From positions 893,386 to 957,385 of the forward strand of contig NZ_FOSS01000001.1 in NCBI RefSeq assembly GCF_900114355.1: DNA of 64,000 nt. Direction: 5' to 3'. The stretch's first letter is position 1, and the number at the start of each line of letters is the position of its first letter. The DNA comes from Lysobacter sp. cf310. Lineage in GTDB: Bacteria > Pseudomonadota > Gammaproteobacteria > Xanthomonadales > Xanthomonadaceae. Made by a program: the position numbers and the translations under genes. Below the pieces are notes generated by a model. The model was not told the DNA's origin. It ran no database searches and saw nothing but the letters and a program-made list of their open reading frames with translations. Below are positions 8,801 to 20,091 of the stretch, piece after piece.

Positions 8801-9186
8801 CCAAGCACGTTGAAGGCACGGCCGGCACTGACCGGATCGATCCAGCGGCGGTCGCACATTTCGAACGATGCGTCGATGAAATACCGGCCCGGTGGCAGGT
8901 TGTTGAGCACCTGGCCGTTAGTGACGGAGGTATCCAGCCCCGGACCGGTGACGAAAATATTGATCGGCCCGCAGCCCGAGGTCGCGTTCAACAACACCTT
9001 GACGTTGGCGGGCGCGGCGAAGTTCATCTCCGGCGCGGCGGGATAGCTGAAGCTCAGCGTCGGCCCCGCTGCGGCCGCAGCCAGCCCCGGCAACAGGGCC
9101 GCCAGCAGCAGCCACAACCACCACGTCACTCGCAGCGGCGCGCGCATCGCCCGCGCCGAACCCATCGCATCATTTGTCTTGCGCAT
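5866..9186 (-). CDS. RHS-repeat protein with Ig-like domains and variable C-terminal tip
   Basis: Large exported YD/RHS-repeat protein, 1106 aa. The ATG at 9184-9186 follows an AGGT site and opens a signal peptide. Next comes an all-beta N-terminal region with paired cysteines, then two bacterial Ig-like domains at about 217-305 and 308-397 (each with DPDGV-x-RVEF). RHS/YD repeats cover about 410-825 and the conserved RHS core is at 830-930 (GRFLSVDPV, then NPYSFTDPDGR). The last 174 residues form a non-conserved tip with a hydrophobic Gly/Ala segment and a Lys/Ser-rich tail. In polymorphic toxins this position holds the toxin domain. I see no recognisable catalytic motif, and no immunity gene fits in the 120 nt downstream. 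The tip is visibly lower in GC than the rest. Confidence 0.88.
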   Translation of the reverse strand: MRKTNDAMGSARAMRAPLRVTWWLWLLLAALLPGLAAAAAGPTLSFSYPAAPEMNFAAPANVKVLLNATSGCGPINIFVTGPGLDTSVTNGQVLNNLPPGRYFIDASFEMCDRRWIDPVSAGRAFNVLGGSITASPQTCTIPWGGNACYTTVSWNSNAANAEVWYSLPDGSIMTRWATGQNGSAVGGIDSRGLRFYLKSGSLTLATVDVAAVPTNNSPPAVALTGPGNNYVYTAGSPIAFTANASDPDDGVQRVEFLVDGIKMGEDTSAPYELHWTGLEGGHSLVARAFDTRGYHTDSAAMWIVGNGPPAIVLTSPASGAQATVPASFALQANASDPDGVSRVEFYADNQLIHTDSAAPYEFSWSAVSIGPHTVHAIAYDNRGLSARSATASVTVSQPPSGPTGLARRYVYDQYQQLCKIIEPETGATVMAYDAAGNLAWSAAGLDLPDPNNCNQAEAEQSGRRALRSYDERNRLATLAFPDGRGDQTWAYTPDGLAREVTTRNDGDGQGTVVNTYAYNKRRMPTAETMARPGSYSWSASYGYDSYGNRNRVVIPDGQPISYANNALGQAVSVGSNWGTLADNVSYYPNGAIKRFVYGNGVVHTMAQNARQLPARVTDSGVFDQTYAYDGNGNTTAIRDVNAAAGLYSGNRDMVYDNRDRLVQAHLHWLTVRGFGYDALDNIRYKSNFNGATTVTDYYWYNEKNQVTNFRNDAGATTLGLGYDPQGNLNNKNGQEYDFDYGNRLRRVAGKEVYRYDAHGRRVSVTGRPDTTSTLSFYNVDGQLLYREEHHEGEAQNDSHPELNVPHVYLGGSLLALVEWSRATGVGQLKYQHTDALSSPIAVTDTAGAVIDRTHWEPYGGAINKPAYNGVGYAGHVMDGATGLTYMQQRYYDQNVGRFLSVDPVTVADEGPLHFNRYAYAYNNPYSFTDPDGRCPACAVGGVMARGALFGIGIEILIQRKVEHREWSELDKSDIAVAGTIGAVIPGTGSFLLRSWRTAPSLIRSARAYSKLSGQARNTANRAAKLAERETKNIGKMIEGTRDLAESAGHAATAFVLNNLGQRSVNDAQGKSSAESQKSSSSNEFQGVFRVEGRLDAQKLDKELKGE

Positions 9187-9276
9187 AAACCGACCTATGG
9201 GCCGAATCCGGCCTGCTGTCCTATGCCGTACCGCGAACCGCATACGCGGCCCGCAATCCCCTGAGCGAACGCCGGA

Positions 9277-12063
9277 TCAACCGCCCGGGCCGCGCACGAT
9301 TTCCTTGGTGTTGCCGAGCACGTCGCGGACGATCGTGGTGCGGGTCTTGTCGGACGTATCCACCGCAGCGTCGATCACCGTCGGCTGCCCATAGTTGGGC
9401 TGACCGTAGACCTGGAAGCTCTCGATGCTCTTAATGCCGCGCGGGTCGGTGGTCAGGCGCCGGAAGCCGGCCAAATAGTCGACGCGGCTGGTCAGGGGTC
9501 CATGTTCCGAGTCCTGCACCGTGCCCGTCGGCCGTCCAAGCGCATCGAAACTGCTGCGCGTGCCCTTTAGCGACCCGTCGTCGAAGTTGATCCAACCGTC
9601 GACGTACGGATTGCGCGGATACGAAGCGAATACGGCGCGCCCATCCTGGTCGTAGCGCTTGGCGCTCCAGCGCGCGGTCCCTGCGACGTCGGCCGCGTCG
9701 TGCTCGCTCTCGGCCACCGGTCGCCACAAGGCGTCGAAGTAGCTGGCCTTGACGTGATTGCCGGTGGTGGCGGTCTGGCGCCAATGTCCAGCGCCCAGAC
9801 CGTACTCGCTCTGCGCGACCGGCTCGAAGCTGAGTACCGTCGGATGCCAGGCCACGTCGTCGCCGGCCGGCGGAGTGACTCGATTGAGCCTACCCATGGC
9901 GTCGTAGCCGTAAGCGGTGGCATAGCCGTTCTCGTCGGAAACCGAGGTCAACCAGCCGTTGCCGTCGACCGCGACGATCTTCTGCGTGCCGTCGTGGAAA
10001 CGTGCGGTCTGCGGCATGCCGCGTTTCCAGTCACTCACCGTGGTAACCAGGTTGCGGCCGTCCTTGACTGTCGCCAGGGTGCCGTCCGGGTTGTAGCCCA
10101 GGGTCTGTTGCAGCCTCTCGTAGGCGTAGCTGCGCACCGGCAGCGCGGTCGCGGGGTCGTAGTCGGTGCGCGTCGGCACCGCGCCGGTGTTTACATTGGT
10201 CTGCCGGGCGGTCTGGCCGATCACCCACTTGGCCTTGTCGTTGTAGTACTCGGTTAGATCGGTGCGGGTATAACCCAGGGTGTTCGACTGACCCACGCGC
10301 ATGGGCTGGGCAAACTCGTCGAAGGTTTCGTTGTCGCTGTAGAAGCTCACGCCGTCTTGCAGCACCGAGCCGGATATCTGCGGCCGCTGACGCTCGGACG
10401 AGAACGAGTCCAGACGAATCTGCGGACTCACACCCATGCGGTCGGCGAAGGCCTGCTGAGGCGCACTTGCGTTGCTGAGATAGGTGCTGGTGGATTTTCG
10501 CAGCAAAGTGCTACCCGCATAGGTCTCCACCTGCAGCAACTGACCCTCGTTCTCGTTGAACACCACACCGTAGGTGCTGACCGTGCGCTCGCCGCCGGGA
10601 CCGGTCACCGTGGTGGTCTTGGTCGTTGCGCAGTTCGCACAGGTTCCAGCCCAGCTACCGATCGGCGTGGTGTAGTCGTAGCTCCACGTATAGCCCGGCA
10701 AACCCGGGCCGGTGACGGTCTTGCTGCGCACTGCCAGCACGTCGAAGCGTGCCGGCACCAGCGCGGTGTAGGCATCCTCGGTAGGCTCGTAGTCCGGCTC
10801 CGGCCGCGCGCTCATGTCGGGAGGGGCGATGCAATCCAGGGGCACGTTCTGGCGACCATGGCGTATGGTTTGGAATACGAACTCGCCGCGCGCGCCCGAA
10901 GGATGCGTAATGGAGGCGGTGCGCGTGAGTGGGACCAGCGCGCGCATCCAGCTGCACGTCAGCGCCTTGTCCTGCAGGCGCGCCCGCCCACCGGGAATTT
11001 GCGGCTCGGGGTCGTTGCTGTAGTAGGGATTGCCCCACATAGCGCCGAAATCGATATTCCAAGCGCTGTTGTCCGGTTGCGTCACCGTGGTCAACTGCGA
11101 ATAGGCAGAGTAGCCGTAGCGCCACTCGCGACCGGTGTTGGTGGCCACCTTGGTCACGCGGTCGTAGCCATCGACGTTCTCCCAACTGAGGCTCAGTTGG
11201 CGACCGTCGCTGGAAGTGATGGAAAGCAACTGCGCACCGCTCCATTGATAGGCGACCCAATTGCCGAAGCGGTCCTCGATGCGGGTCGGGTACAGGCGAA
11301 TCTCGTCGCGCGGGACCGGGCGCTGCAACACGGTGCCGTCGGCGCTGACCGGCTTGAGCAATTCATCGGACGGGCGCGCGACCATCCAGTCGAAGCGGTA
11401 GCGGGTGCCGTCCGGCGAGCGTGCCATGAAGCCTTCGCCGGCCTGCCCGCTCTGCAGACTGGGCACGCAGGACAAATGCCAATGCTTGTTGGTGACCCAG
11501 GGATACGCGCCGCCGTCGGTCGGGCGCGGACGAGTCTCCGCGGTGGCCAGCAGCAGTTCCTGATCGCCACCGGCCACGTTCATGCGGTAGCCGCTCCAGT
11601 ACTCCCATTCCTGTACCGCGGGCGCGCGTATCGGCGTGTCGCTCTGGATCTTGACCGAGGGTGGGCGCGCGGTTCCGACGCTGGTCGGACTCGAACAACG
11701 GTTCGCCGTGGCAGTGGCGGGCGCGCTGCCCAGCACCCAGCCTTCGGCGTGGCTGAACATGCCGCTGATATAAGGCACGTCCCAATCCCAGTCGCCGAAC
11801 GGGCGACTGCGTGCGTCGGTGGCGGCGGCGAAGCGTCGTCCGAGCGCGACCGGTATCGGGAAATTGCCGGGAATCGACACGTCCACGGTCGCGAAGCTGG
11901 TGGCGCCGGTGTAGAGATTGACCGAGTCGCCGAACAAGGTCGGCCCCTCGGACTTCACCGTCTGCGCCGACTTGATCAGCTTGTCGTATTCCTCCCACGG
12001 CGCTCTTCCCGCGCAGGCAGTACCGCAGGCCAACGCAAGCAACGTTCCGACCAGATAGCGCAC
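9277..12063 (-). CDS. RHS/YD-repeat protein lacking the RHS core
   Basis: Exported RHS-family protein, 928 aa. The GTG start at 12061-12063 is chosen because AAGGAG lies six bases upstream and the following residues (RYLVGTLLALACGTACA) form a signal peptide. The N-terminal domain (PTLFGDSVNLYTGATSF, then DWDWDVPYISG) is the conserved head of secreted RHS proteins. YD repeats such as YGYDAMGRLNRVTPP and FDALGRPTGTV follow. The protein stops inside a repeat (RDVLGNTKEIVRGPGG) without the core or tip. Its partner starts 90 nt later with its own signal peptide and carries the core, so the two may act together. Alternatively it is an older gene that was split. Confidence 0.85.
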   Translation of the reverse strand: MRYLVGTLLALACGTACAGRAPWEEYDKLIKSAQTVKSEGPTLFGDSVNLYTGATSFATVDVSIPGNFPIPVALGRRFAAATDARSRPFGDWDWDVPYISGMFSHAEGWVLGSAPATATANRCSSPTSVGTARPPSVKIQSDTPIRAPAVQEWEYWSGYRMNVAGGDQELLLATAETRPRPTDGGAYPWVTNKHWHLSCVPSLQSGQAGEGFMARSPDGTRYRFDWMVARPSDELLKPVSADGTVLQRPVPRDEIRLYPTRIEDRFGNWVAYQWSGAQLLSITSSDGRQLSLSWENVDGYDRVTKVATNTGREWRYGYSAYSQLTTVTQPDNSAWNIDFGAMWGNPYYSNDPEPQIPGGRARLQDKALTCSWMRALVPLTRTASITHPSGARGEFVFQTIRHGRQNVPLDCIAPPDMSARPEPDYEPTEDAYTALVPARFDVLAVRSKTVTGPGLPGYTWSYDYTTPIGSWAGTCANCATTKTTTVTGPGGERTVSTYGVVFNENEGQLLQVETYAGSTLLRKSTSTYLSNASAPQQAFADRMGVSPQIRLDSFSSERQRPQISGSVLQDGVSFYSDNETFDEFAQPMRVGQSNTLGYTRTDLTEYYNDKAKWVIGQTARQTNVNTGAVPTRTDYDPATALPVRSYAYERLQQTLGYNPDGTLATVKDGRNLVTTVSDWKRGMPQTARFHDGTQKIVAVDGNGWLTSVSDENGYATAYGYDAMGRLNRVTPPAGDDVAWHPTVLSFEPVAQSEYGLGAGHWRQTATTGNHVKASYFDALWRPVAESEHDAADVAGTARWSAKRYDQDGRAVFASYPRNPYVDGWINFDDGSLKGTRSSFDALGRPTGTVQDSEHGPLTSRVDYLAGFRRLTTDPRGIKSIESFQVYGQPNYGQPTVIDAAVDTSDKTRTTIVRDVLGNTKEIVRGPGG

Positions 12064-12213
12064 GGCGTACTCCTTGTCCCCAGAGTGAGTGCGATCGGCG
12101 CGAGCGCGGCGATCGAGGGCGCATTGTCCAGTCAGCCGCGCGAGCAAGGGGCCCGGTTGGGCGCAGCGCGCGCACGCTCAGGCGCACGTCGCCACGCTGG
12201 TTCGACGAGCAAA

Positions 12214-12248
12214 ACGCTTCGTCGCAGACCAGGCACGTTTCGTCGCAG
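12214..12248. promoter_or_regulatory. Direct repeat upstream of the RHS pair
   Basis: Two 14-bp copies of ACGYTTCGTCGCAG lie at 12214-12227 and 12235-12248. Their 21-bp period places them on the same DNA face, about 150 bp upstream of the RHS start at 12063. This is the layout of a dimeric regulator site, but the binding factor is unknown and chance is possible. Confidence 0.35.
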
Positions 12249-12263
12249 TGGCGCGCGTGGCGC

Positions 12264-12296
12264 AAAAAAAGAGGGCGCCCTGTGGGCGCCCTCTTT
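12264..12296 (-). terminator. Intrinsic terminator of purL
   Basis: Perfect 10-bp stem GAGGGCGCCC / GGGCGCCCTC with a 3-nt loop (12271-12293), followed on the minus strand by seven T. It lies 24 nt past the purL stop. Confidence 0.92.
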
Positions 12297-12319
12297 CGAA
12301 CCTCATCGTGACGCGAACG

Positions 12320-16360
<4,041 letters not shown>

Positions 16361-16479
16361 GTCCGGGGAACCGTGCAACGTCGGGCCCGGTATTGTATCC
16401 AAGCGCCCGCACCCGCGCCGTTTTCCGTGCACACGGCCCGCAACGGCAAGCCCGGCGGGCCCGAACGGGCCCCGGAAAC

Positions 16480-16507
16480 GACGATGCCGCCTCGCGGCGG
16501 CATCGTC
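16480..16507 (-). terminator. Hairpin after dsbC
   Basis: Perfect 12-bp stem GACGATGCCGCC / GGCGGCATCGTC with loop TCGC, 36 nt past the dsbC stop. No T tract follows, so it may slow decay or terminate with a factor rather than act as a full intrinsic terminator. Confidence 0.6.
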
Positions 16508-16543
16508 AGCGGCGCCCGGCCGGGCCGGCCGGGGCGGCGGGAC

Positions 16544-17419
16544 TCAGGCCCCGCCGGCGGTGGTCGCGGCCGGCACGGCGTCGACCGGGCCGGTCGCGGC
16601 CGGCTTGGCGCTGCCGTCGGTGGCCAGCTTGTCCAGGGTTTCGCGCAGCGCCGCCGGCGGCACGTAGCCGCCGAGCTGGGTGCCGTCGGCCGCCAGTATC
16701 ATCGGGGTGCCGGTCAGGCCCACGCGCTGGCCCACGTCGTACTGCTGATTGATGCTGTTCTTGCAGTTCTTGTTCGGCACCGCGTGGTCGGCCTTGGCGT
16801 CGGTCAGGGCCTTGCGGCGATCCGGCGCGCACCACACCGACACCATCTTGTTGTAGTCCTGGCTGCCGATGCCGGCGCGCGGGAAGGCGAGGTATTCGAT
16901 CGCGATGCCCTGGCGGTTGTACTCGGCGATTTCGCTATGCAGCTTGCGGCAGTAGCCGCATTCGACGTCGGTGAACACCGACACCGTGTACTTGGGATTG
17001 GCCGGCGCGAACACGATGCGCTCGCTGGCCGGGATCGCCTTCAACGCCTCTTTGCGCATGCCGGCCAAGGCCACTTCGCTGAGGTTCTTCTTGGCGGCGG
17101 TATCGAACAGGGCGCCGCCGGAGCCCGGCAGGAACAGGTAGCGGCCGTCGTCGCTGACGTAGACCACCTGGCCGGCGACGATCGCCTCGCGGAAGCCGGG
17201 GATCGGCGCGGCGCCGACGCGTTCGACGGTGACGCGCGAGTTGAGCACGCGGATCGCCTCGATCGCGCGCGCGTCCGGCGTGCCGGCGGCGGCCTTGGCC
17301 TCGGCGGGCTTGGCGCTCACGGCAGCCGGGGCTTTGGCGGCATCGGCGGCGGGCTTGGGGGCCTCGGCGCAGGCCGACAGGCTGAGCGCTCCGAGCACGG
17401 CGAATAGGGCGTACTTCAT
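16544..17419 (-). CDS. dsbC: Thiol:disulfide interchange protein, DsbC family
   Basis: Periplasmic disulfide isomerase of the DsbC/DsbG family, 291 aa. The start at 17419 follows AAGGA at a good distance. The signal sequence ends in LSLSAC, a lipobox, so the protein is probably lipid-anchored, unlike soluble E. coli DsbC. An Ala/Pro/Lys-rich linker follows. The N-terminal dimerisation domain is at about 60-130 (IRVLNSRVTVERVGAAPIPG) and the thioredoxin fold contains the active site CGYC. The cis-Pro loop is GLTGTPMI. A C-terminal Ala/Pro tail of about 25 residues is not usual for the family. Downstream of xerD, same strand, 200 nt away. Confidence 0.92.
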   Translation of the reverse strand: MKYALFAVLGALSLSACAEAPKPAADAAKAPAAVSAKPAEAKAAAGTPDARAIEAIRVLNSRVTVERVGAAPIPGFREAIVAGQVVYVSDDGRYLFLPGSGGALFDTAAKKNLSEVALAGMRKEALKAIPASERIVFAPANPKYTVSVFTDVECGYCRKLHSEIAEYNRQGIAIEYLAFPRAGIGSQDYNKMVSVWCAPDRRKALTDAKADHAVPNKNCKNSINQQYDVGQRVGLTGTPMILAADGTQLGGYVPPAALRETLDKLATDGSAKPAATGPVDAVPAATTAGGA

Positions 17420-17619
17420 CGATCGGGTCCTTGGCTGGTTCACCGGGCGTTTGGACCGCGCGGGGAAGGTGTGGTTCAACGATTGTCGCACGGGGCGCGG
17501 GACGGGGTCGTCCGGTGGGGCCGGGGCCGGTACCGCTAGCGCGACGGGGTTGGCGTTTTGGGGAACCTGGGAGTACGCGAATCGGGGGCGGGAGCGGACG
17601 GTCGCGGTTGCTGGGCGGT

Positions 17620-18588
17620 TCACCCGCGGGGGTGATGCTTGGCATGCAGCTGCTTGAGCTGCTCGCGCGCCACCAGCGTGTAGATCTGGGTGGTCGACAA
17701 CGAGCTATGCCCCAACAGCATCTGCAACGCGCGCAGATCGGCGCCGTGATTGAGCAGGTGAGTGGCGAAGCTGTGGCGCAGGCCGTGCGGGCTGATCCGG
17801 GCAGGGTCGATGCCGGCGAGCGCGGCGTAGCGCTTCACCAGCCCCCAGAACTGCTGGCGGGTCGGCGCCTCGCCGTTCTGGGCCAGGAACAACGGCGCCA
17901 GCGCGCGCTTGCCGGCCAGGACCGGACGCGACTGCGCGAGGTAACGTTCCAGCCAGTGCTGGGCCTCTTCGCCCAGCGGCACCAGGCGCTCCTTGCCGCC
18001 CTTGCCGGTCACCCGCAGCACGCCCTGGCGCAGATTGACCGCGGTCGCGGCCAGGTTGACCAGCTCGCTCACGCGCAAGCCGGCGGCGTACATCAGCTCC
18101 AGCATGGCGCGGTCGCGCAGGCCCAGCGGGTTCTCGACCTCGGGCGCGCCCAGCAGCGCCTCGATCTGGCTTTCGGCCAGCGCCTTGGGCAACGAACGCG
18201 GCAGCCGCGGCGGCTCCAGCAGAGCGGTGGGGTCGTCGGCGCGCTCGCCGCGGCGCAGGCGCAGGGCGTAGAAGGCGCGCAGCGCCGACAACAGGCGCGC
18301 GTTGCTGCGCGGCGAATACCCCTCCTTGGCGCGCCAGGCCAGATAGTCGAACAGGCCCGCGCGATCGGCGCCGGCCAGGCCGCCGTCGCGGCCGCCGCGC
18401 CAGCGCGCCAGGCCTTCGAGGTCGCGCCGGTAGCTGTCCAGGGTCTGCTGGGCCAGGCCGCTTTCGGCCCAGATCGCGTCCAGGAACACGCGGATCGCGG
18501 CCTCGTCGGCATCGGGCAGCGGCGGCAAGGACATGGCCAGGCTGCGGCGTTCGGCGGGCGTGGTCTTGCGGGTTTTCGGCGACGTCAT
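17620..18588 (-). CDS. xerD: Site-specific tyrosine recombinase XerD
   Basis: Recombinase that, with XerC, resolves chromosome dimers at dif. It has 322 aa from the ATG at 18586-18588. A second ATG at 18532-18534 would give a protein nearer the E. coli size, and neither start has a strong Shine-Dalgarno site. The N-terminal SAM-like domain ([19 protein letters not shown]) is followed by the catalytic domain. The expected residues are present: Arg in GLRVSEL, Lys in TGKGGKER, His-x-x-Arg in [12 protein letters not shown], His in LLGHSS and Tyr in STTQIYT. Divergent from the RDD gene. Confidence 0.95.
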   Translation of the reverse strand: MTSPKTRKTTPAERRSLAMSLPPLPDADEAAIRVFLDAIWAESGLAQQTLDSYRRDLEGLARWRGGRDGGLAGADRAGLFDYLAWRAKEGYSPRSNARLLSALRAFYALRLRRGERADDPTALLEPPRLPRSLPKALAESQIEALLGAPEVENPLGLRDRAMLELMYAAGLRVSELVNLAATAVNLRQGVLRVTGKGGKERLVPLGEEAQHWLERYLAQSRPVLAGKRALAPLFLAQNGEAPTRQQFWGLVKRYAALAGIDPARISPHGLRHSFATHLLNHGADLRALQMLLGHSSLSTTQIYTLVAREQLKQLHAKHHPRG

Positions 18589-18682
18589 CGCGGCAGCGTC
18601 CCTCAGCCGGGCGCGGCGACGCAAGCCCGCCGCGCGCATCGACGCGCTACGACCGCGTGCACGCGCCGGCTATCCTGTTGCG

Positions 18683-19159
18683 ATGAGCACCGAACACAGC
18701 GCCCCGGACACCCCCTCCTGCCCCGCCCCCCTCGTGCTGTGGCGGCTGTTCGCGCTGTTCTACGATTTCTGGCCGGTGCTGGCACTGTGGATGCTGGCCT
18801 CGGCCTTGTTCTCGGTCGGCTACACCGTGTCCGGACACGACGTGCACGAGAACATCGCACCGTTCAGCGCGCTGCAGTGGCTGCTGTGGCTGGTGTGCTG
18901 GCTGCTCACCGGCGCCTACGCCACGATCAGCTGGCGCCGCGGCGGCCAGACCCTGGGCATGCGCCCCTGGCGCCTGCGCCTGATCGGCGCCGACGGCGCC
19001 CGACCGGGCTGGAGGGCGCTGCTGATTCGCTATGCCGTGGGCAGCGTGTCGCTGCTGGCCGCCGGCCTGGGCTTCTGGTGGGCCTGGCTGGACCGCGACC
19101 GCCTGACCTGGCACGACCGCGCCAGCGGGACGCGGTTGATTCGGCTGCCGAAGAAGTAG
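18683..19159 (+). CDS. RDD family membrane protein
   Basis: Inner-membrane protein of 158 aa with three to four hydrophobic segments (about 17-45, 62-85, 108-130). The RDD family hallmarks are present: an N-terminal R-x3-ALFYD motif (LWRLFALFYDFW), GQTLGMRPWRLR in the middle and WHDRASGTRLI at the end. The function of the family is not settled; some members are linked to ion transport. The start ATG at 18683 is preceded by TATCCT, which may be a -10 element. Divergent from xerD with a 94-nt spacer. Confidence 0.88.
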   Translation: MSTEHSAPDTPSCPAPLVLWRLFALFYDFWPVLALWMLASALFSVGYTVSGHDVHENIAPFSALQWLLWLVCWLLTGAYATISWRRGGQTLGMRPWRLRLIGADGARPGWRALLIRYAVGSVSLLAAGLGFWWAWLDRDRLTWHDRASGTRLIRLPKK

Positions 19160-19243
19160 CTCGATCCGCGCGCGTCGCCGCCGCCACGCGACGACGCGGT
19201 TCGCCTGCGGCTCACCGCATCCTACGACCGGCGTACCGGACCC

Positions 19244-19267
19244 GTTGCCGTTGCCGTTGCCGTTGCC
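19244..19267. repeat. (GTTGCC)4 hexamer tract
   Basis: Four perfect copies of GTTGCC in tandem. A short tract of this kind can change copy number by slippage. It lies outside genes. Confidence 0.9.
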
Positions 19268-19344
19268 GCGGCATTCAAATCCAAAAGCACCGCACTCACC
19301 CGACCAACCGTAGACCCGAAGGGCGGCGCGCAGGACGCGCGCCG

Positions 19345-19378
19345 TTTTTCGAATGGACAGGGACGTCCATTCGAAAAA
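19345..19378. repeat. 14-bp inverted repeat of a dispersed element
   Basis: Perfect arms TTTTTCGAATGGAC / GTCCATTCGAAAAA with a 6-nt loop. It follows a GC-rich hairpin (GCGCGC-AGGAC-GCGCGC). It could act as a bidirectional terminator for the RDD gene, since T and A tracts flank the stem. Confidence 0.6.
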
Positions 19379-19420
19379 TCCCCGCGCCAGCCCCGAACCC
19401 GCAGGGGAGGTTTGGTCAAG

Positions 19421-19466
19421 CTAGCCCTTCTCTTTGGTTACTTTCTCTTGGGCTAGCAAGAGAAAG
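19421..19466. repeat. Nested inverted repeat
   Basis: CTTTCTCTTG (19441-19450) pairs with CAAGAGAAAG (19457-19466), and CTAGCCC (19421-19427) pairs with GGGCTAG (19450-19456). The two pairings are alternatives. The block resembles a dispersed intergenic element of Lysobacter-type genomes, recognised from memory. Confidence 0.55.
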
Positions 19467-19499
19467 TGACCCGCATGCGCAGCAGGCGGAAGCCTTTGA
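19461..19499. repeat. 39-bp dispersed repeat, copy 1
   Basis: Begins AGAAAGTGACCCGCATGCGC and ends AGCCTTTGA. It matches 19582-19620 at 37 of 39 positions. Confidence 0.8.
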
Positions 19500-19547
19500 C
19501 CTTCGGGCCGAGCCGACGAAGTAACAGCAAAAGCAAATCCTCCCCAA

Positions 19548-19568
19548 CCCTCCTTTGATAAAGGAGGG
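19548..19568. repeat. 9-bp hairpin
   Basis: CCCTCCTTT-GAT-AAAGGAGGG, a perfect stem with a 3-nt loop between the two 39-bp repeats. Confidence 0.7.
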
Positions 19569-19581
19569 AGCTAGGAGCAGG

Positions 19582-19620
19582 AGAAAGTGGCCCGCATGCG
19601 CGGCAGGCGGAAGCCTTTGA
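19582..19620. repeat. 39-bp dispersed repeat, copy 2
   Basis: Second copy of the repeat at 19461-19499, with two A-to-G differences. Confidence 0.8.
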
Positions 19621-19690
19621 GCCTGGTGACGAATAGGCCTAAGCAAAGACCCCGAATCCGACCTGAAGCCTAGCTTGCGCAGCAACCAGA

Positions 19691-20066
19691 GTTCGAGATC
19701 GCGGCTTACGCCGCTCCCACAGAAAGCCGTCTCGAATCGAAATTTACGACGTAGCCGGAACTCGCGGTCGCGGCTTGCGCCGCTCCTACAGAAAGCCGAC
19801 TCGAATTGAAAATTACGACGTCGCCGGAGATCGAGATCGCGGCTTACGCCGCTCCCACAAAAAGCCGTCTCGAATCGAAATTTACGACGTAGCCGGAACT
19901 CGCGGTCGCGGCTTGCGCCGCCCCTACAGAAAGCCGACTCGAATTGAAAATTACGACGTCGCCGGAGCTCGAGATCGCGGCTTACGCCGCTCCCACAGAA
20001 AGCCGCCTCGAATCGAAAATACGACCTAGCCGGAGTTCGCAGTCGCGGCTTGCACCGCTCCCACAG
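19691..20066. repeat. Tandem array of 69-bp units, about 5.5 copies
   Basis: The core GCGGCTTRCGCCGC starts at 19701, 19770, 19839, 19908, 19977 and 20045, a period of 69, 69, 69, 69 and 68 bp. Odd units read TTACGCCGCTCCCAC followed by GAATCGAAA; even units read TTGCGCCGCTCCTAC (or CCCTAC) followed by GAATTGAAA. Neighbours therefore differ in a fixed alternating way, giving a 138-bp higher-order unit. The core is itself a palindrome. All units point the same way. Confidence 0.92.
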
Positions 20067-20091
20067 CGGCGCTGCGGTAAGCGCTAGAGCG

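Larger units (their letters stand above)
19160..20091. other. Repeat-rich spacer between convergent genes
   Basis: 932 nt between the ends of the RDD gene (plus) and lptG (minus). No credible gene: the open frames over the tandem array are repetitive Arg-rich readings. It holds a hexamer tract, several hairpins, two copies of a 39-bp repeat and a 69-bp tandem array, each listed separately. Confidence 0.85.

Noticed and set aside
6913-9264. 783-codon plus-strand frame opposite the RHS gene
   Set aside because: Antisense shadow with Val/Arg/Ala bias and no family features; the RHS reading is unmistakable.
9186-9277. Possible frameshift joining the two RHS genes
   Set aside because: The second gene has its own Shine-Dalgarno site, signal peptide and N-terminal domain, and 90 nt with a stop separates them, so two separate genes are the simpler reading.
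17420-17619. Possible gene in the GC-rich spacer between dsbC and xerD
   Set aside because: Frames here are short, lack start signals and continue into antisense readings of xerD; nothing convincing was found.
19341-19466. Insertion-sequence remnant suspected from nested inverted repeats
   Set aside because: No transposase-like coding sequence and no target duplication; the elements fit small dispersed repeats.
19775-20029. 84-codon frame with repeated RRSYRKPTRIENYDVAG-like units
   Set aside because: A direct translation of the 69-bp tandem repeat (23 codons per unit); the periodic protein follows from the DNA repeat, and no start signal or related gene is seen.
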